The notes: generated by a model from the sequence alone, not told the origin. Numbered from the stretch's first letter, positions 27,932 through 40,261 are shown. The stretch is DNA of 64,000 nucleotides from Ramlibacter aurantiacus (GCF_016722895.1 NZ_JAEQNA010000006.1:1-64000); one strand, 5' to 3'. A program made the numbers and translations.

Positions 27932-27957
27932 ATACTACGTAGCTGGGTACGTAGTAT
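27932..27957. promoter_or_regulatory. Perfect palindrome, probable LuxR-type operator for scoAB
   Basis: ATACTACGTA-GCTGGG-TACGTAGTAT is a perfect 10-bp inverted repeat with a 6-bp spacer. It lies between the divergent regulator (ATG at 27913) and scoA (ATG at 28001). Its AT-rich arms stand out from the surrounding GC-rich DNA. Size and symmetry suit a LuxR-family dimer. Confidence 0.8.
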
Positions 27958-28000
27958 CGTCGCTTCATCCTTCCCGGTTCCCATTGAGGAGACTCTTCAC

Positions 28001-28702
28001 GTGAACAAGCTCTATCCCAGTGCCCAAGCGGCGCTCGACGGCGTGGTGCGCGACGGCCAGTTGCTGGCCGTCGGCGGCTTCGGCCTCTGCGGCATTCCCG
28101 AGGCGCTCATCGACGCACTGCGCGACAGTGGCGTGCGCGAGCTCAGCGTCATCTCCAACAACGCCGGCGTCGACGGCTTCGGGCTGGGCAAGCTGCTCGA
28201 GACGCGGCAGATCCGCAAGATGATTTCCAGCTACGTCGGCGAAAACAAGGAATTCGAGCGGCAGTACCTGGCCGGAGAGCTCGAGCTCGAGTTCACGCCG
28301 CAGGGCACGCTGGCCGAGAAGCTGCGCGCCGGCGGCGCCGGCATCCCGGCCTTCTTCACCAAGACCGGCGTGGGCACCATGATCGCCGAGGGCAAGGAAC
28401 TGCGCGACTTCGACGGCGAGACCTACGTGATGGAGCGCTCGCTGGTGCCCGACGTGGCCCTGGTGAAGGCGCACGTGGCCGACAAGTCGGGCAACCTGCG
28501 CTTCAACCTCACCGCTCGCAACTTCAACCCGGCCGCGGCCATGGCCGGCAAGGTCTGCATCGTGGAGGTGGAGCGCATCGTCGAGGTCGGCGACATCGCC
28601 CCTGACGACGTGCACCTGCCTGGCATCTACGTGCACCGCATCGTGCACAACCCCAGCCCCGAGAAGCGCATCGAGAAGCGCACCACCCGCCCGCGTTCCT
28701 AA
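28001..28702 (+). CDS. scoA: 3-oxoacid CoA-transferase subunit A
   Basis: The alpha subunit of succinyl-CoA:3-oxoacid CoA-transferase (SCOT), which activates acetoacetate with CoA from succinyl-CoA; 233 residues. Family landmarks are [58 protein letters not shown] and [28 protein letters not shown] precedes the ATG. The beta-subunit gene starts 11 bp after its stop. With PhaZ and the propionyl-CoA genes in this window, it fits ketone-body and PHB-derived acetoacetate use. Confidence 0.96.
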   Translation: MNKLYPSAQAALDGVVRDGQLLAVGGFGLCGIPEALIDALRDSGVRELSVISNNAGVDGFGLGKLLETRQIRKMISSYVGENKEFERQYLAGELELEFTPQGTLAEKLRAGGAGIPAFFTKTGVGTMIAEGKELRDFDGETYVMERSLVPDVALVKAHVADKSGNLRFNLTARNFNPAAAMAGKVCIVEVERIVEVGDIAPDDVHLPGIYVHRIVHNPSPEKRIEKRTTRPRS

Positions 28703-28713
28703 GGAGACTTCAC

Positions 28714-29355
28714 ATGCCCTGGACCCAAGACCAGATGGCCGCGCGCGCGGCCCAGGAACTCGAGGACGGCTTTTACGTGAACCTCGGCATCGGCATCCCC
28801 ACCCTGGTGGCCAACTTCGTGCCGCCCGAGAAGGAGGTGTGGCTGCAATCCGAGAACGGCATGCTGGGCATCGGCCCGTTCCCGTACGACGATGAGGTCG
28901 ACGCCGACCTCATCAACGCCGGCAAGCAGACCGTCACCACCATCAAGGGCTCGTCGATCTTCGGCAGCGACCAGTCCTTCGCCATGATCCGTGGCGGCAA
29001 GATCAACCTGTCCATCCTGGGCGCCATGCAGGTCAGCGAAAAGGGCGACCTGGCCAACTGGATGATCCCCGGCAAGATGGTCAAGGGCATGGGCGGTGCC
29101 ATGGACCTGGTGGCCGGCGTGCCGCGCGTCATCGTGCTGATGGAGCACGTGGCCCGCAAGAAGGACGGCACCCACGATTTGAAGATCCTGCCCCAGTGCA
29201 CGCTGCCCCTCACGGGCGTGGGCGTGGTCGATCGCATCATCACCGACCTGGCGGTGATGGACGTCACGGCCGAGGGCCTGAAAGTGGTCGAGCTGGCGCC
29301 CGACGTGAGCTTCGAAGCCCTGCAGGCCAAGACCGGCGTTCCTCTGCAGCGTTAA
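28714..29355 (+). CDS. scoB: 3-oxoacid CoA-transferase subunit B
   Basis: The beta subunit of SCOT, 213 residues. It contains the catalytic Glu in [15 protein letters not shown], plus the [19 protein letters not shown] opening and [20 protein letters not shown]. It pairs with ScoA to form the active enzyme. AAGGAGAC lies seven bases before the ATG. The two genes form an operon under the palindrome at 27932. Confidence 0.97.
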   Translation: MPWTQDQMAARAAQELEDGFYVNLGIGIPTLVANFVPPEKEVWLQSENGMLGIGPFPYDDEVDADLINAGKQTVTTIKGSSIFGSDQSFAMIRGGKINLSILGAMQVSEKGDLANWMIPGKMVKGMGGAMDLVAGVPRVIVLMEHVARKKDGTHDLKILPQCTLPLTGVGVVDRIITDLAVMDVTAEGLKVVELAPDVSFEALQAKTGVPLQR

Positions 29356-29458
29356 CGAGCGCTTGCAGCTGTCACCGCCGGCAACTGCCGGCGCGTGCAA
29401 TACCTCTCAAGATGAGCCTTCGGGCGCCGACGAGCGGCGCCGTACAGGGAGACTCATC

Positions 29459-29845
29459 ATGCGGCTCATCGGATCAGCACTTCTGGCACTGGGCTGCCTG
29501 GCGGCAGGGCAGGCGACGGCGCAGTGCTACACCGTCTACGACGCCGGCAACCGCGTGCTCTATCACGGGCGCGAATCGCCGGTGGACATGAGCAAGCCGC
29601 TGCACGAGACGGTGCCCGGCATGTACCCCGGTGGCCACCTGGTGTTCGACAACATCAGCAGCTGCGACGAGTTGCGGCCGCTGCAGCCGGTGGTGCAGTC
29701 GGCCCGTTCCGCCGAGCCCGACACGGCCCGCATGGGCGCCGGTCCGTCGCGTGCGGCCCGAAAAGAAATCACCGAACTGCGCGATCTGAAGCTTCGGGTC
29801 ACGCGCGAGGGCGACAACCTGCTGATCGAGCCGCTGGACCACTAA
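29459..29845 (+). CDS. Small secreted hypothetical protein
   Basis: A 128-residue exported protein. The signal peptide is MRLIGSALLALGCLAAGQA with cleavage before QCYTVYDAG. The mature part shows YTVYDAGNRVLYHGRESPVD and PGGHLVFDNISSCDELRPL, a pattern I know from uncharacterised Burkholderiales periplasmic proteins. Two Cys (one after the cleavage site, one in SSCDE) may form a disulfide. GGGAGAC precedes the ATG. It is 103 bp after scoB and converges with aroQ. No function is known. Confidence 0.75.
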   Translation: MRLIGSALLALGCLAAGQATAQCYTVYDAGNRVLYHGRESPVDMSKPLHETVPGMYPGGHLVFDNISSCDELRPLQPVVQSARSAEPDTARMGAGPSRAARKEITELRDLKLRVTREGDNLLIEPLDH

Positions 29846-29873
29846 GGGTGGCCCGAGCGGCAGCTCGAAAGCT

Positions 29874-30323
29874 TCAGCGATCCATTCCGGCCAGCGCCGC
29901 CACGGCCAGGGCGTAGCCCGGCACGCCGAAGCCGGCCATCACCGCCTGCGCCACTGGCGAGATGTAGCTGTGGTGCCGGAAGGCTTCGCGGGCGTGCACG
30001 TTGCTGATGTGCAGCTCGATCACCCGTGCCCCCGAACCCTTGATGGCATCGTGCAGGGCCACGCTGGTGTGTGTGTAGGCCCCGGCATTGAGGATGATGC
30101 CGGCCGCCTTGCCCTGGGTTTGGGCGCGGCCCGCCTCCTGGATCCAGGTCACCAGCTCGCCTTCATGGTTGGTCTGGCGAAAGTCCAGCGCCAGCCCGTG
30201 TTCGGCGCAGGCCTGGCGGCACAGGGCCTCCACGTCGGCGAGGGTTTGCGCCCCATAGATCTGCGGCTCGCGCGTGCCCAGCAGGTTGAGGTTGGGGCCG
30301 TTGAAGACGAAGGCGGTTTTCAT
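29874..30323 (-). CDS. aroQ: 3-dehydroquinate dehydratase, type II
   Basis: Shikimate-pathway enzyme converting 3-dehydroquinate to 3-dehydroshikimate; 149 residues, standard for the type II dodecamer. Motifs are [18 protein letters not shown] (with the catalytic Tyr at the end), [31 protein letters not shown] and [17 protein letters not shown]. It ends a minus-strand run (DUF455, corA, heme oxygenase, aroQ). Confidence 0.97.
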   Translation of the reverse strand: MKTAFVFNGPNLNLLGTREPQIYGAQTLADVEALCRQACAEHGLALDFRQTNHEGELVTWIQEAGRAQTQGKAAGIILNAGAYTHTSVALHDAIKGSGARVIELHISNVHAREAFRHHSYISPVAQAVMAGFGVPGYALAVAALAGMDR

Positions 30324-30377
30324 GGGCGGGGAAGGGGAAGCTCGTGCGTTGGGCGGGAGGGTAGCAGAGCGGTCGGC

Positions 30378-30989
30378 TCACCCTGCCGATGCGGCCGGTG
30401 CTGTCGCCAGCCGATCACGCAGCCGGCGTGTCAGCGCCTTGAACGTGTCGATCGCCGCTGCACAGGCCTGCTCTCGCGCTGCCGGCTCGTCGGCGATGTG
30501 CCGGTCGAGCAGGGCGCAAAACTCACGCCAGACCGCCCCGGTGTGCTCGCCGCGTCCGCCGAAATAGCGGCCGCCGTTGGCCTCGGTCACACCTATCGCG
30601 TCGCGCAGGTGACGGGCGATCACGCGTCCGCCCAGGGCCGATCCTTCCAGCACATAGAGCGATCCCAGGGCCTGCGCGGCCGAGCCGATGGCCAGGTCGG
30701 CCATCGCATCGCGCGGCAGTGGGGATGTGTGCAGCGCATCGAGATCCTGCGCGGCCCAGCCCGCGCGGCGATGATGTTCGAACCACTCGCGCATGCCGGG
30801 TGGCAGCGCCCGGCCGATCATCGGTTCGCAAGCCGAAAGGAAGGATTCGAAGACCTGCAGGGCCGCGGCAAGACTGGCAGGTGAGTCCAGGCGGTCGAGC
30901 CGCATCACCGATTCGATTTCCAGGTGCGCGGCGGCGGTGGCTTGCCGCAAGGCCGGCAGCACCGTTGTTTCTGTCGTCATCCCCGCCAT
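30378..30989 (-). CDS. Biliverdin-producing heme oxygenase (BphO-like)
   Basis: A 203-residue protein of the bacterial heme oxygenase family, which opens heme to biliverdin, iron and CO. The proximal His is in the ATAAAHLEIESVM segment near the N-terminus. The distal helix is LGSLYVLEGSALGGRVIARH with its Gly pair. This family often supplies biliverdin to a bacteriophytochrome, but none is adjacent here, so iron release or an unlinked phytochrome are both possible. The start could be the ATG at 30989 or one three codons later at 30980. It starts 23 bp after the corA stop on the same strand. Confidence 0.85.
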   Translation of the reverse strand: MAGMTTETTVLPALRQATAAAHLEIESVMRLDRLDSPASLAAALQVFESFLSACEPMIGRALPPGMREWFEHHRRAGWAAQDLDALHTSPLPRDAMADLAIGSAAQALGSLYVLEGSALGGRVIARHLRDAIGVTEANGGRYFGGRGEHTGAVWREFCALLDRHIADEPAAREQACAAAIDTFKALTRRLRDRLATAPAASAG

Positions 30990-31012
30990 TCTAGAAAGCG
31001 AGGCCGCTCAGC

Positions 31013-31981
<969 letters not shown>

Positions 31982-31993
31982 CCGTCGGTCTCC

Positions 31994-32776
31994 CTAGTTC
32001 GCGAGCAGCGCATTCAGTTCGTCCTCGGCAAAACCAGCGGCGCGCCGGGCATCCAGGTTGAAGGGCCCGCGCGGCCGCGGTGCCTCGTACTGCCGGGCCA
32101 GCTGTGCATAGGTGGCGACCGGGTCCAGCCCCCGCGCCTCGCACACGTGGCGGTACCAGCGGTTGCCCACCGCCACATGGCCGATCTCGTCGCGCAGGAT
32201 GATGTCCAGCACCGCGGCCGATTCCGTGTCGCCGGCCGCGAGCAGCTTGGCGCGGATCGGCGGCGAGGCATCCAGGCCACGCGCCTCCAGCGTGCGCGGC
32301 ACCAGCGCCAGCCGGGCCAGCAGGTCGTGCCGGGTCTTGCGGGCCATCTCCCACAGGCCGTTGTGCGCCGGGAAGTCGCCGTAGTCGTGCCCCGTCGCCT
32401 GCAGCCTGGCGCGAAGCAGCTGGAAATGCAGCGCTTCCTCCTGCGCGACCACCGCCCACTGGCGGTAGAACTCGGGCGGCATGCCGCCGAAGCGCCAGAC
32501 CAGGTCGGCGGCCAGGTCGATGGCATTGAACTCGATGTGGGCGAGCGCGTGAAGCAGCGCGGCGCGGCCCGCGGGCGTATGCACGGGGCGCGACTTGAGC
32601 GCCGTGTGGGGCACCAGCTGCGGCTCGGCCGGGCGGCCCGGCAGCCCCGGCGGCTCGTGCAGGGTGAGCGCCTCGCCGCAATCATCCTGCAGGTGCAAGG
32701 CGCGCGCTGCCTCGGCCTTCAGGCCGGGATCGGCCTGCCGCAGCACCGCCAATGCTTGTTCTCGAAGGGTGGGCAT
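31994..32776 (-). CDS. DUF455 ferritin-like protein
   Basis: A 260-residue protein of the DUF455 family (ferritin-like fold). The metal-binding Glu/His pattern is seen in HALAHIEFNAIDLAADLVWR, VVAQEEALHFQLLRARL and IILRDEIGHVAVGNRWY. In related proteins such residues hold a di-iron centre. Physiological role is unknown. The start at 32776 (MPTLREQALAVL) is the natural one; a much longer frame exists but crosses the divergent hexapeptide gene. It is first in the minus-strand run to aroQ and is divergent from the gene at 32849 (72-bp gap). Confidence 0.9.
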   Translation of the reverse strand: MPTLREQALAVLRQADPGLKAEAARALHLQDDCGEALTLHEPPGLPGRPAEPQLVPHTALKSRPVHTPAGRAALLHALAHIEFNAIDLAADLVWRFGGMPPEFYRQWAVVAQEEALHFQLLRARLQATGHDYGDFPAHNGLWEMARKTRHDLLARLALVPRTLEARGLDASPPIRAKLLAAGDTESAAVLDIILRDEIGHVAVGNRWYRHVCEARGLDPVATYAQLARQYEAPRPRGPFNLDARRAAGFAEDELNALLAN

Positions 32777-32848
32777 CGCGCGAGCATAGCTCGGGCACTG
32801 ATCGGTAGAGCCCTCCCTACAATGGCTCTCTTTTGCCCGGCGAAGCAC

Positions 32849-33373
32849 ATGGCGATCTACGAACTGGACGGAAGGACCCCGCAACTGGAGCAGGGCGCAT
32901 GGGTGGCCGACAGTGCCCAGGTCATCGGCGCCGTCGAGCTCGGCGAGAACGCCAGCGTCTGGTTCAACGCCGTCATTCGCGGCGACAACGAGACCATCCG
33001 CATCGGCCGCAACAGCAACGTGCAGGACTGCTCCGTGCTGCACTCCGATGACGGCAAGCCCCTGACCATCGGAGAGAACGTGACCATCGGCCACCAGGTG
33101 ATGGTCCACGGCTGCACCATCGGCGACAACACCCTCGTCGGGATCGGCTCGGTGGTGCTCAATGGCGCGCGCATCGGCCGCAACTGCATCATCGGCGCCG
33201 GCAGCGTGGTGACCGAGAACAAGGAGTTCCCGGACAACTCGCTCATCATCGGCAGCCCCGCGCGGGTGGTGCGCACGCTGGATGACGCCGCGGCCCAGCG
33301 GCTGGCCCACAGCGCCGAGAGTTACGTGGACAACGCCCGCCGCTACGCGCGCGGGCTTCGCAAGATCGGCTGA
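32849..33373 (+). CDS. Gamma-carbonic anhydrase-like hexapeptide-repeat protein
   Basis: A 174-residue left-handed beta-helix protein of the YrdA/PaaY/gamma-carbonic anhydrase group. Hexapeptide repeats run from about 30 to 130. The three zinc His are expected in CSVLHSDDGKP and TIGHQVMVHGCTIGDN, and they are all present. The function may be carbonic anhydrase or a thioesterase-like activity; the group is only partly characterised. The ATG at 32849 gives MAIYELDGRTPQLE; an ATG nine codons earlier is possible. hslO follows 7 bp downstream. Confidence 0.93.
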   Translation: MAIYELDGRTPQLEQGAWVADSAQVIGAVELGENASVWFNAVIRGDNETIRIGRNSNVQDCSVLHSDDGKPLTIGENVTIGHQVMVHGCTIGDNTLVGIGSVVLNGARIGRNCIIGAGSVVTENKEFPDNSLIIGSPARVVRTLDDAAAQRLAHSAESYVDNARRYARGLRKIG

Positions 33374-33380
33374 GGTTTCC

Positions 33381-34346
33381 TTGAGCGAGTTGCACAAGTT
33401 CCTGTTCGACGGCCTGCCGGTGCGCGGCATGATCGTGCGCCTGACCGACGCCTGGACCGAGGTCCTGCGCCGCCGCGAGGCCCACCCGTGGGCGCCCCCC
33501 GTCACGCGGCTGCTGGGCGAGATGGCGGCCGCCGGCGCGCTGATGCAGTCCAACATCAAGTTCAACGGCGCGCTCATCCTGCAGATCTTCGGCGACGGCC
33601 CGGTCAAGGTGGCGGTGGCCGAGGTGCAGCACGACCTGTCGCTGCGCGTCACGGCCAAGGTGGTGGGCGACGTGACCCACGACGCGCTGCTGTCCGACCT
33701 GGTCAACGTGCGCAACCAGGGCCGCTGCGCCATCACGCTCGATCCGCGCGACAAGCTGCCGGGCCAGCAGCCGTACCAGGGCGTGGTGCCCCTGCACGGC
33801 GACCAGCGCGAGAAGATCGAGCGGCTGTCCGAGGTGCTGGAGCACTACATGCTGCAGTCCGAACAGCTGGACACCCGCCTCGTGCTGGCGGCCGACGAGC
33901 ACGTGGCCGCGGGCCTGTTGATCCAGCGCCTGCCCATCGAGGGCGAAGGCAACCTGGCCGGCAGCCTGGTGAGCAAGGCCAACGAAGACGAGATCGGCGT
34001 CAACGAAGACTTCAACCGCATCGCCACGCTGGCCGCCAGCCTCACCCGCGAGGAGCTGCTCACGCTCGATGTCGAGACCATCCTGCGGCGCCTGTTCTGG
34101 GAAGAGCAGGTCCTGCGCTTCCCGGCCATGACCCCGAAGTTTCACTGCACCTGCAGCCGCGAACGCGTGGCCGGCATGATTCGGGGGCTGGGCCGCGAAG
34201 AGGCCGACAGCATCATTGCCGAGCGGGGCGAGATCGAGGTGGGCTGCGACTTCTGCGGCCGGCAATACCACTTCGATGCGGTGGACGCGGCGCAGCTCTT
34301 CGCGCCACCCGGTGACCAGCCGCCGGTCACCTCGTCGGTGCAGTAG
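33381..34346 (+). CDS. hslO: Redox-regulated chaperone Hsp33
   Basis: A 321-residue holdase that is activated by oxidative unfolding. The C-terminal zinc/redox centre is intact: CTC in KFHCTCSRERVAGM and CDFC in VGCDFCGRQYHF. The N-terminal substrate-binding domain includes MIVRLTDAWTEVLRRR and FNGALILQIFGDGPVKVAV. The start is a TTG at 33381 (product MSELHKFLF), supported by GAGG a few bases upstream. It lies 7 bp after the hexapeptide gene and its end abuts the convergent GntR gene, with no gap. Confidence 0.96.
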   Translation: MSELHKFLFDGLPVRGMIVRLTDAWTEVLRRREAHPWAPPVTRLLGEMAAAGALMQSNIKFNGALILQIFGDGPVKVAVAEVQHDLSLRVTAKVVGDVTHDALLSDLVNVRNQGRCAITLDPRDKLPGQQPYQGVVPLHGDQREKIERLSEVLEHYMLQSEQLDTRLVLAADEHVAAGLLIQRLPIEGEGNLAGSLVSKANEDEIGVNEDFNRIATLAASLTREELLTLDVETILRRLFWEEQVLRFPAMTPKFHCTCSRERVAGMIRGLGREEADSIIAERGEIEVGCDFCGRQYHFDAVDAAQLFAPPGDQPPVTSSVQ

Positions 34347-35003
34347 CTAGGCGGCCGCGGCCGGCGCGCCACGCGCCCCTTCCAGCCCCCCGGCGAAGTG
34401 CTCGCGCATGCGGCGCACGGCCGCCTCGGCGTCCCGGCGCACCAGCGCATCCACCAGGCGCTGGTGCTCGGCCAGTGATTCCTCGACCCGGCCTTGCCTG
34501 AGCAGCGAGTTGTGCCGGTTCAGTTTCATCACCTTGCGCAGGTCGGCCACCACCTGATTGCGCCAGCGGTTGCCGGCGATCTCGAGCAGGCGCGTGTGGA
34601 AGCGTTCATTGAGCGTGAAGAAGCGGTCGCGCCGCTTCACTGCGCTGGCCAACTCTGCGTGCAGCGCCTGCAGTTCGGCGATCTCGGCGTCGCTCGCGCG
34701 GGCGGCCACCTCGCCGGCGGCATCGCTCTCCAGCAGCGCGAGCAGGTGGTAGACCTCGGCCAGGTCCCGCTCGGACACTTCGGTGACGTAGGCTCCGCGC
34801 CGCACCTTCATGGTCACCAGGCCCTCGGCGGCGAGCACCTTCAACGCCTCGCGCAGGGGGGTGCGGCTGATGCCGTATTCCTGGGCCAGCTTGACCTCGT
34901 CGATCCAGCTGCCGGGCTCCAGCTCACGGCGGAAAATGCGCTGGCGGATGCGTTCGGCCACTTCTTCGTACAGGGCGCGCGGCGCGAGCGAGAGGGCGGA
35001 CAT
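34347..35003 (-). CDS. GntR-family regulator, FadR/FCD subgroup
   Basis: A 218-residue regulator. The N-terminal winged helix (about 8-72) has IRQRIFRRELEPGSWIDEVK and YGISRTPLREALKVLAAEG. The C-terminal FCD domain has metal-site-like residues around FHTRLLEIAGNRW and EHQRLVDALVRRD. It is divergent from methylmalonyl-CoA mutase across 78 bp that include an imperfect AT-rich dyad at 35032-35050, so it most likely represses the propionyl-CoA operon and responds to an acyl-CoA or organic acid. Start at 35003 (MSALSLAPRALYEEV); an ATG at 35036 would lie inside the dyad. Confidence 0.9.
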   Translation of the reverse strand: MSALSLAPRALYEEVAERIRQRIFRRELEPGSWIDEVKLAQEYGISRTPLREALKVLAAEGLVTMKVRRGAYVTEVSERDLAEVYHLLALLESDAAGEVAARASDAEIAELQALHAELASAVKRRDRFFTLNERFHTRLLEIAGNRWRNQVVADLRKVMKLNRHNSLLRQGRVEESLAEHQRLVDALVRRDAEAAVRRMREHFAGGLEGARGAPAAAA

Positions 35004-35031
35004 GGTTGATCGTCGAGGTGGGGAGTGCGTG

Positions 35032-35050
35032 ATCAATAATTATGAATGAT
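35032..35050. promoter_or_regulatory. Candidate GntR operator ahead of the methylmalonyl-CoA mutase operon
   Basis: ATCAATAAT-T-ATGAATGAT is a 19-bp imperfect dyad (7 of 9 positions pair). It is the only AT-rich patch between the divergent GntR gene and the mutase gene and begins 29 bp upstream of the GntR ATG. Confidence 0.5.
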
Positions 35051-35081
35051 GTAGACTGCCGCGGCATTCCCTGGAAACCCC

Positions 35082-37235
<2,154 letters not shown>

Positions 37236-37241
37236 AGGCGA

Positions 37242-38702
37242 ATGAAGCCGTTCTTCGTGTACATCCTTGAATGTCGTGACGGGTCGTATTACACGGGCCA
37301 CACGGACGATCTGGCCGCGCGGATGCGGCAGCATGAAGAGGGGGACATCGGGTATACGGCGCTGCGCAAGCCGTTCAGTTTGAAGTGGCAAGGTGAGTTC
37401 GAAACTCGTGAGGCGGCCCTGGCGTTCGAGCAGCGGATCAAGGGCTGGTCGCGCGCGAAGAAGGAAGCGCTGATGGCGGGGGATCGGGAGCGGGTGATGG
37501 TCTTGGCGCGGGGGCTTCGACAAGCTCAGCCCGAACGGAGTGGCGCTCAGCCCGAACGGAGTGGCGCTCAGCCCGAACGGAGTGGGGCTCAGCCCGAACG
37601 GGAGGGGGCCCAGCCCGAACGGGAAGGGGCCCAGCCTGACCGGAGTGCGGCCCAGTCCGAGCTTCAGGAATCCGTTCGCCCTGAGCCTGTCGAAGGGCCC
37701 CCGCCAACCCTCTACGCCACCGAAGCACCCCCTCTCGCTACCCAGGTCATCACCGCCCAGCGCCGCGCCATGGCCAAGGCCATCACGCTGCTCGAGTCCA
37801 CCCGCCCCGAACACCGCGCGCAGGCCGACGAACTCCTCACCGCGCTCCTGCCCCACACCGGCAACGCCTTCCGCGTCGGCATCAGCGGCGTGCCCGGCGT
37901 GGGCAAGAGTACCTTCATCGAAACCCTCGGCCTGCACCTGATCGGGCAGGGCCATCGGGTCGCCGTGCTCGCCGTGGACCCCTCCAGCAGCGTCTCGGGC
38001 GGCTCCATCCTCGGTGACAAGACGCGCATGGAGCGCCTGTCGGTCCATGACCGCGCCTTCATCCGCCCCAGCCCCTCCAGCGGCACGCTCGGCGGCGTGG
38101 CCGAGAAAACGCGCGAGGCGATGCTGGTGTGCGAAGCCGCCGGCTTCGACATCGTCATCGTCGAAACCGTGGGCGTGGGCCAGAGCGAGACCGCCGTGGC
38201 CCACATGACCGACCTGTTCGTGCTCATGCAGCTGCCCAATGCCGGCGACGACCTGCAGGCCATCAAGAAGGGCGTGATGGAGCTGGCCGACCTGGTGGTG
38301 ATCAACAAGGCCGACCTCGACCCCGATGCCGCCACCCGCGCCCAGGCGCAGATCACCAGCGCCATGCGCCTGTTCACCCAGCACGGCCGCGAATCCGCGG
38401 CCGCCCCACAGCCCGTGCTGCAGCTCAGTGCGCTGCGCGGCACCGGCGTGCATACCTTCTGGCAGGCCGCCACCGCCTGGCGCGAGGCGCGCACCCGCTC
38501 GGGCCAGTTGCAGGCCCGCCGCCAGCACCAGGCCCTGTCCTGGATGTGGGAACGCATCGAGGCCGGCCTGCGCCAGGAATTCCGCCATCACCCCGCCGTG
38601 CAGGCGCTGCTGCCCGCCATCACCCAGGAGGTCGAGGCCGGGCGGCTCGCGGCCTCCACCGCCGCCCGCCGCCTGCTGCAGGCGCGCCAGAACGACCAAT
38701 GA
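37242..38702 (+). CDS. meaB: GIY-YIG domain fused in frame to MeaB/ArgK GTPase
   Basis: One frame of 486 codons encodes two unrelated parts. Residues 1-80 are a small GIY-YIG nuclease-like domain ([20 protein letters not shown], then [19 protein letters not shown]). Residues about 165-486 are MeaB, the G3E GTPase that protects and loads methylmalonyl-CoA mutase: P-loop [49 protein letters not shown], and NKAD in [12 protein letters not shown]. Between them lies a linker of seven-residue repeats of the type AQPERSG encoded by 21-bp repeats. No ATG, GTG or TTG occurs in frame between the linker and residue 177 (ATG at 37770). Starting there would drop about a dozen residues normally present in MeaB. 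Either a true fusion is made or translation re-initiates inside. Confidence 0.85.
   Translation: MKPFFVYILECRDGSYYTGHTDDLAARMRQHEEGDIGYTALRKPFSLKWQGEFETREAALAFEQRIKGWSRAKKEALMAGDRERVMVLARGLRQAQPERSGAQPERSGAQPERSGAQPEREGAQPEREGAQPDRSAAQSELQESVRPEPVEGPPPTLYATEAPPLATQVITAQRRAMAKAITLLESTRPEHRAQADELLTALLPHTGNAFRVGISGVPGVGKSTFIETLGLHLIGQGHRVAVLAVDPSSSVSGGSILGDKTRMERLSVHDRAFIRPSPSSGTLGGVAEKTREAMLVCEAAGFDIVIVETVGVGQSETAVAHMTDLFVLMQLPNAGDDLQAIKKGVMELADLVVINKADLDPDAATRAQAQITSAMRLFTQHGRESAAAPQPVLQLSALRGTGVHTFWQAATAWREARTRSGQLQARRQHQALSWMWERIEAGLRQEFRHHPAVQALLPAITQEVEAGRLAASTAARRLLQARQNDQ
37513..37697. repeat. Tandem 21-bp repeats flanked by inverted dispersed-repeat copies, inside the meaB frame
   Basis: Six 21-bp units of the form GCTCAGCCCGAACGGAGTGG(C) run from 37524 to 37649. 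The block begins with CTTCGACAAGCTCAGCCCGAAC and ends with the opposite-facing GTTCGCCCTGAGCCTGTCGAAGGG at 37674-37697. The 21-bp period keeps the reading frame. The same element occurs outside genes elsewhere in the window. Confidence 0.92.
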
Positions 38703-38714
38703 CAAGGCCACCCC

Positions 38715-40247
38715 ATGCAAGACATCCGTGAACAACTCGAACGCAAGCGCGCCGCGGCGCGGCTGGGCGGCGGCACCAAACGCATCGAGGCCCAGCACCG
38801 CAAGGGCAAGCTCACCGCGCGCGAGCGGCTGGAGTTGCTGCTGGACGAAGGCACCTTCGAGGAATGGGACATGTTCGTCGAGCACCGCTGCACCGACTTC
38901 GGCATGGCCGACCAGAAGGTGCCGGGCGATGGCGTGGTCACCGGCTACGGCATGATCAACGGCCGCATGGTGTTCGTCTTCAGCCAGGACTTCACCGTCT
39001 TCGGCGGCGCCCTGAGCGAAGCCCACGCCGAGAAGATCTGCAAGGTGATGGACCAGGCCATGAAGGTGGGCGCGCCGGTCATCGGGCTGAACGACTCCGG
39101 CGGCGCGCGCATCCAGGAAGGCGTGGCCTCGCTCGGCGGTTATGCCGACGTGTTCCAGCGCAACGTCATGGCCTCGGGCGTGGTGCCGCAGATCAGCATG
39201 ATCATGGGCCCCTGCGCCGGCGGCGCGGTGTATTCGCCGGCCATGACCGACTTCATCTTCATGGTGCGCGACAGCTCCTACATGTTCGTGACCGGCCCCG
39301 AGGTGGTGAAGACCGTCACCCACGAGGAGGTCACGGCCGAGGAGCTGGGCGGCGCGGGCACGCACACCACCCGCAGCGGTGTCGCCGACCTTGCCTTCGA
39401 CAACGACGTCGAGGCGCTGCTGATGCTGCGCCGCTTCTACAACTACCTGCCGCTGAACAACCGCGAGAAGCCGCCCATCCGCCCGAGCAACGATCCGGTG
39501 GACCGCATGGACTACTCGCTCGACACCCTGGTGCCCGACAACCCCAACAAGCCCTACGACATGAAGGAGCTGATCGTCAAGACGGTGGACGATGGCGACT
39601 TCTTCGAGCTGCAGCCCGATTACGCCAGGAACATCGTGATCGGCTTCGCCCGCATGGAAGGCCAGACCGTGGGCATCGTGGCCAACCAGCCGCTGGTGCT
39701 GGCCGGCTGCCTGGACATCCGCAGCAGCACCAAGGCGGCGCGCTTCGTGCGCTTCTGCGATGCCTTCAACATCCCCGTCATCACCTTCGTCGACGTGCCG
39801 GGCTTCATGCCGGGCACCTCGCAGGAGTACGGCGGCATCATCAAGCATGGCGCCAAGCTGCTGTACGCCTATGCAGAGTGCACGGTGCCCAAGGTGACGG
39901 TGATCACGCGCAAGGCCTACGGCGGCGCCTACGACGTGATGAGTTCCAAGCACCTGCGCGGCGACGTCAACTTCGCCTGGCCCAATGCCGAGATCGCGGT
40001 GATGGGCGCCAAGGGCGCGGTGGAGATCATCTTCCGGGAGGACAAGAACAACCCCGACAAGCTCGCCGCCCGCGAGGCCGAGTACAAGGCCCGCTTCGCC
40101 AACCCCTTCGTGGCCGGCGCGCGCGGCTTCATCGACGACGTGATCCTGCCGCACGAGACGCGCAAGCGCATCTGCCGCTCGCTGGTGATGCTGCGCGAAA
40201 AAAGGCTCGACAACCCATGGCGCAAGCACGGCAATATTCCCCTGTGA
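38715..40247 (+). CDS. pccB: Propionyl-CoA carboxylase beta subunit (carboxyltransferase)
   Basis: A 510-residue acyl-CoA carboxylase carboxyltransferase that moves CO2 from biotin to propionyl-CoA. The N-terminal crotonase-like half has [20 protein letters not shown] and [20 protein letters not shown]. The C-terminal half has [20 protein letters not shown] and [19 protein letters not shown]. It starts 12 bp after the meaB stop and ends 14 bp before pccA. Together with pccA it produces (S)-methylmalonyl-CoA for the mutase encoded upstream. Confidence 0.96.
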   Translation: MQDIREQLERKRAAARLGGGTKRIEAQHRKGKLTARERLELLLDEGTFEEWDMFVEHRCTDFGMADQKVPGDGVVTGYGMINGRMVFVFSQDFTVFGGALSEAHAEKICKVMDQAMKVGAPVIGLNDSGGARIQEGVASLGGYADVFQRNVMASGVVPQISMIMGPCAGGAVYSPAMTDFIFMVRDSSYMFVTGPEVVKTVTHEEVTAEELGGAGTHTTRSGVADLAFDNDVEALLMLRRFYNYLPLNNREKPPIRPSNDPVDRMDYSLDTLVPDNPNKPYDMKELIVKTVDDGDFFELQPDYARNIVIGFARMEGQTVGIVANQPLVLAGCLDIRSSTKAARFVRFCDAFNIPVITFVDVPGFMPGTSQEYGGIIKHGAKLLYAYAECTVPKVTVITRKAYGGAYDVMSSKHLRGDVNFAWPNAEIAVMGAKGAVEIIFREDKNNPDKLAAREAEYKARFANPFVAGARGFIDDVILPHETRKRICRSLVMLREKRLDNPWRKHGNIPL

Positions 40248-40261
40248 AAGAGGACGCACGC

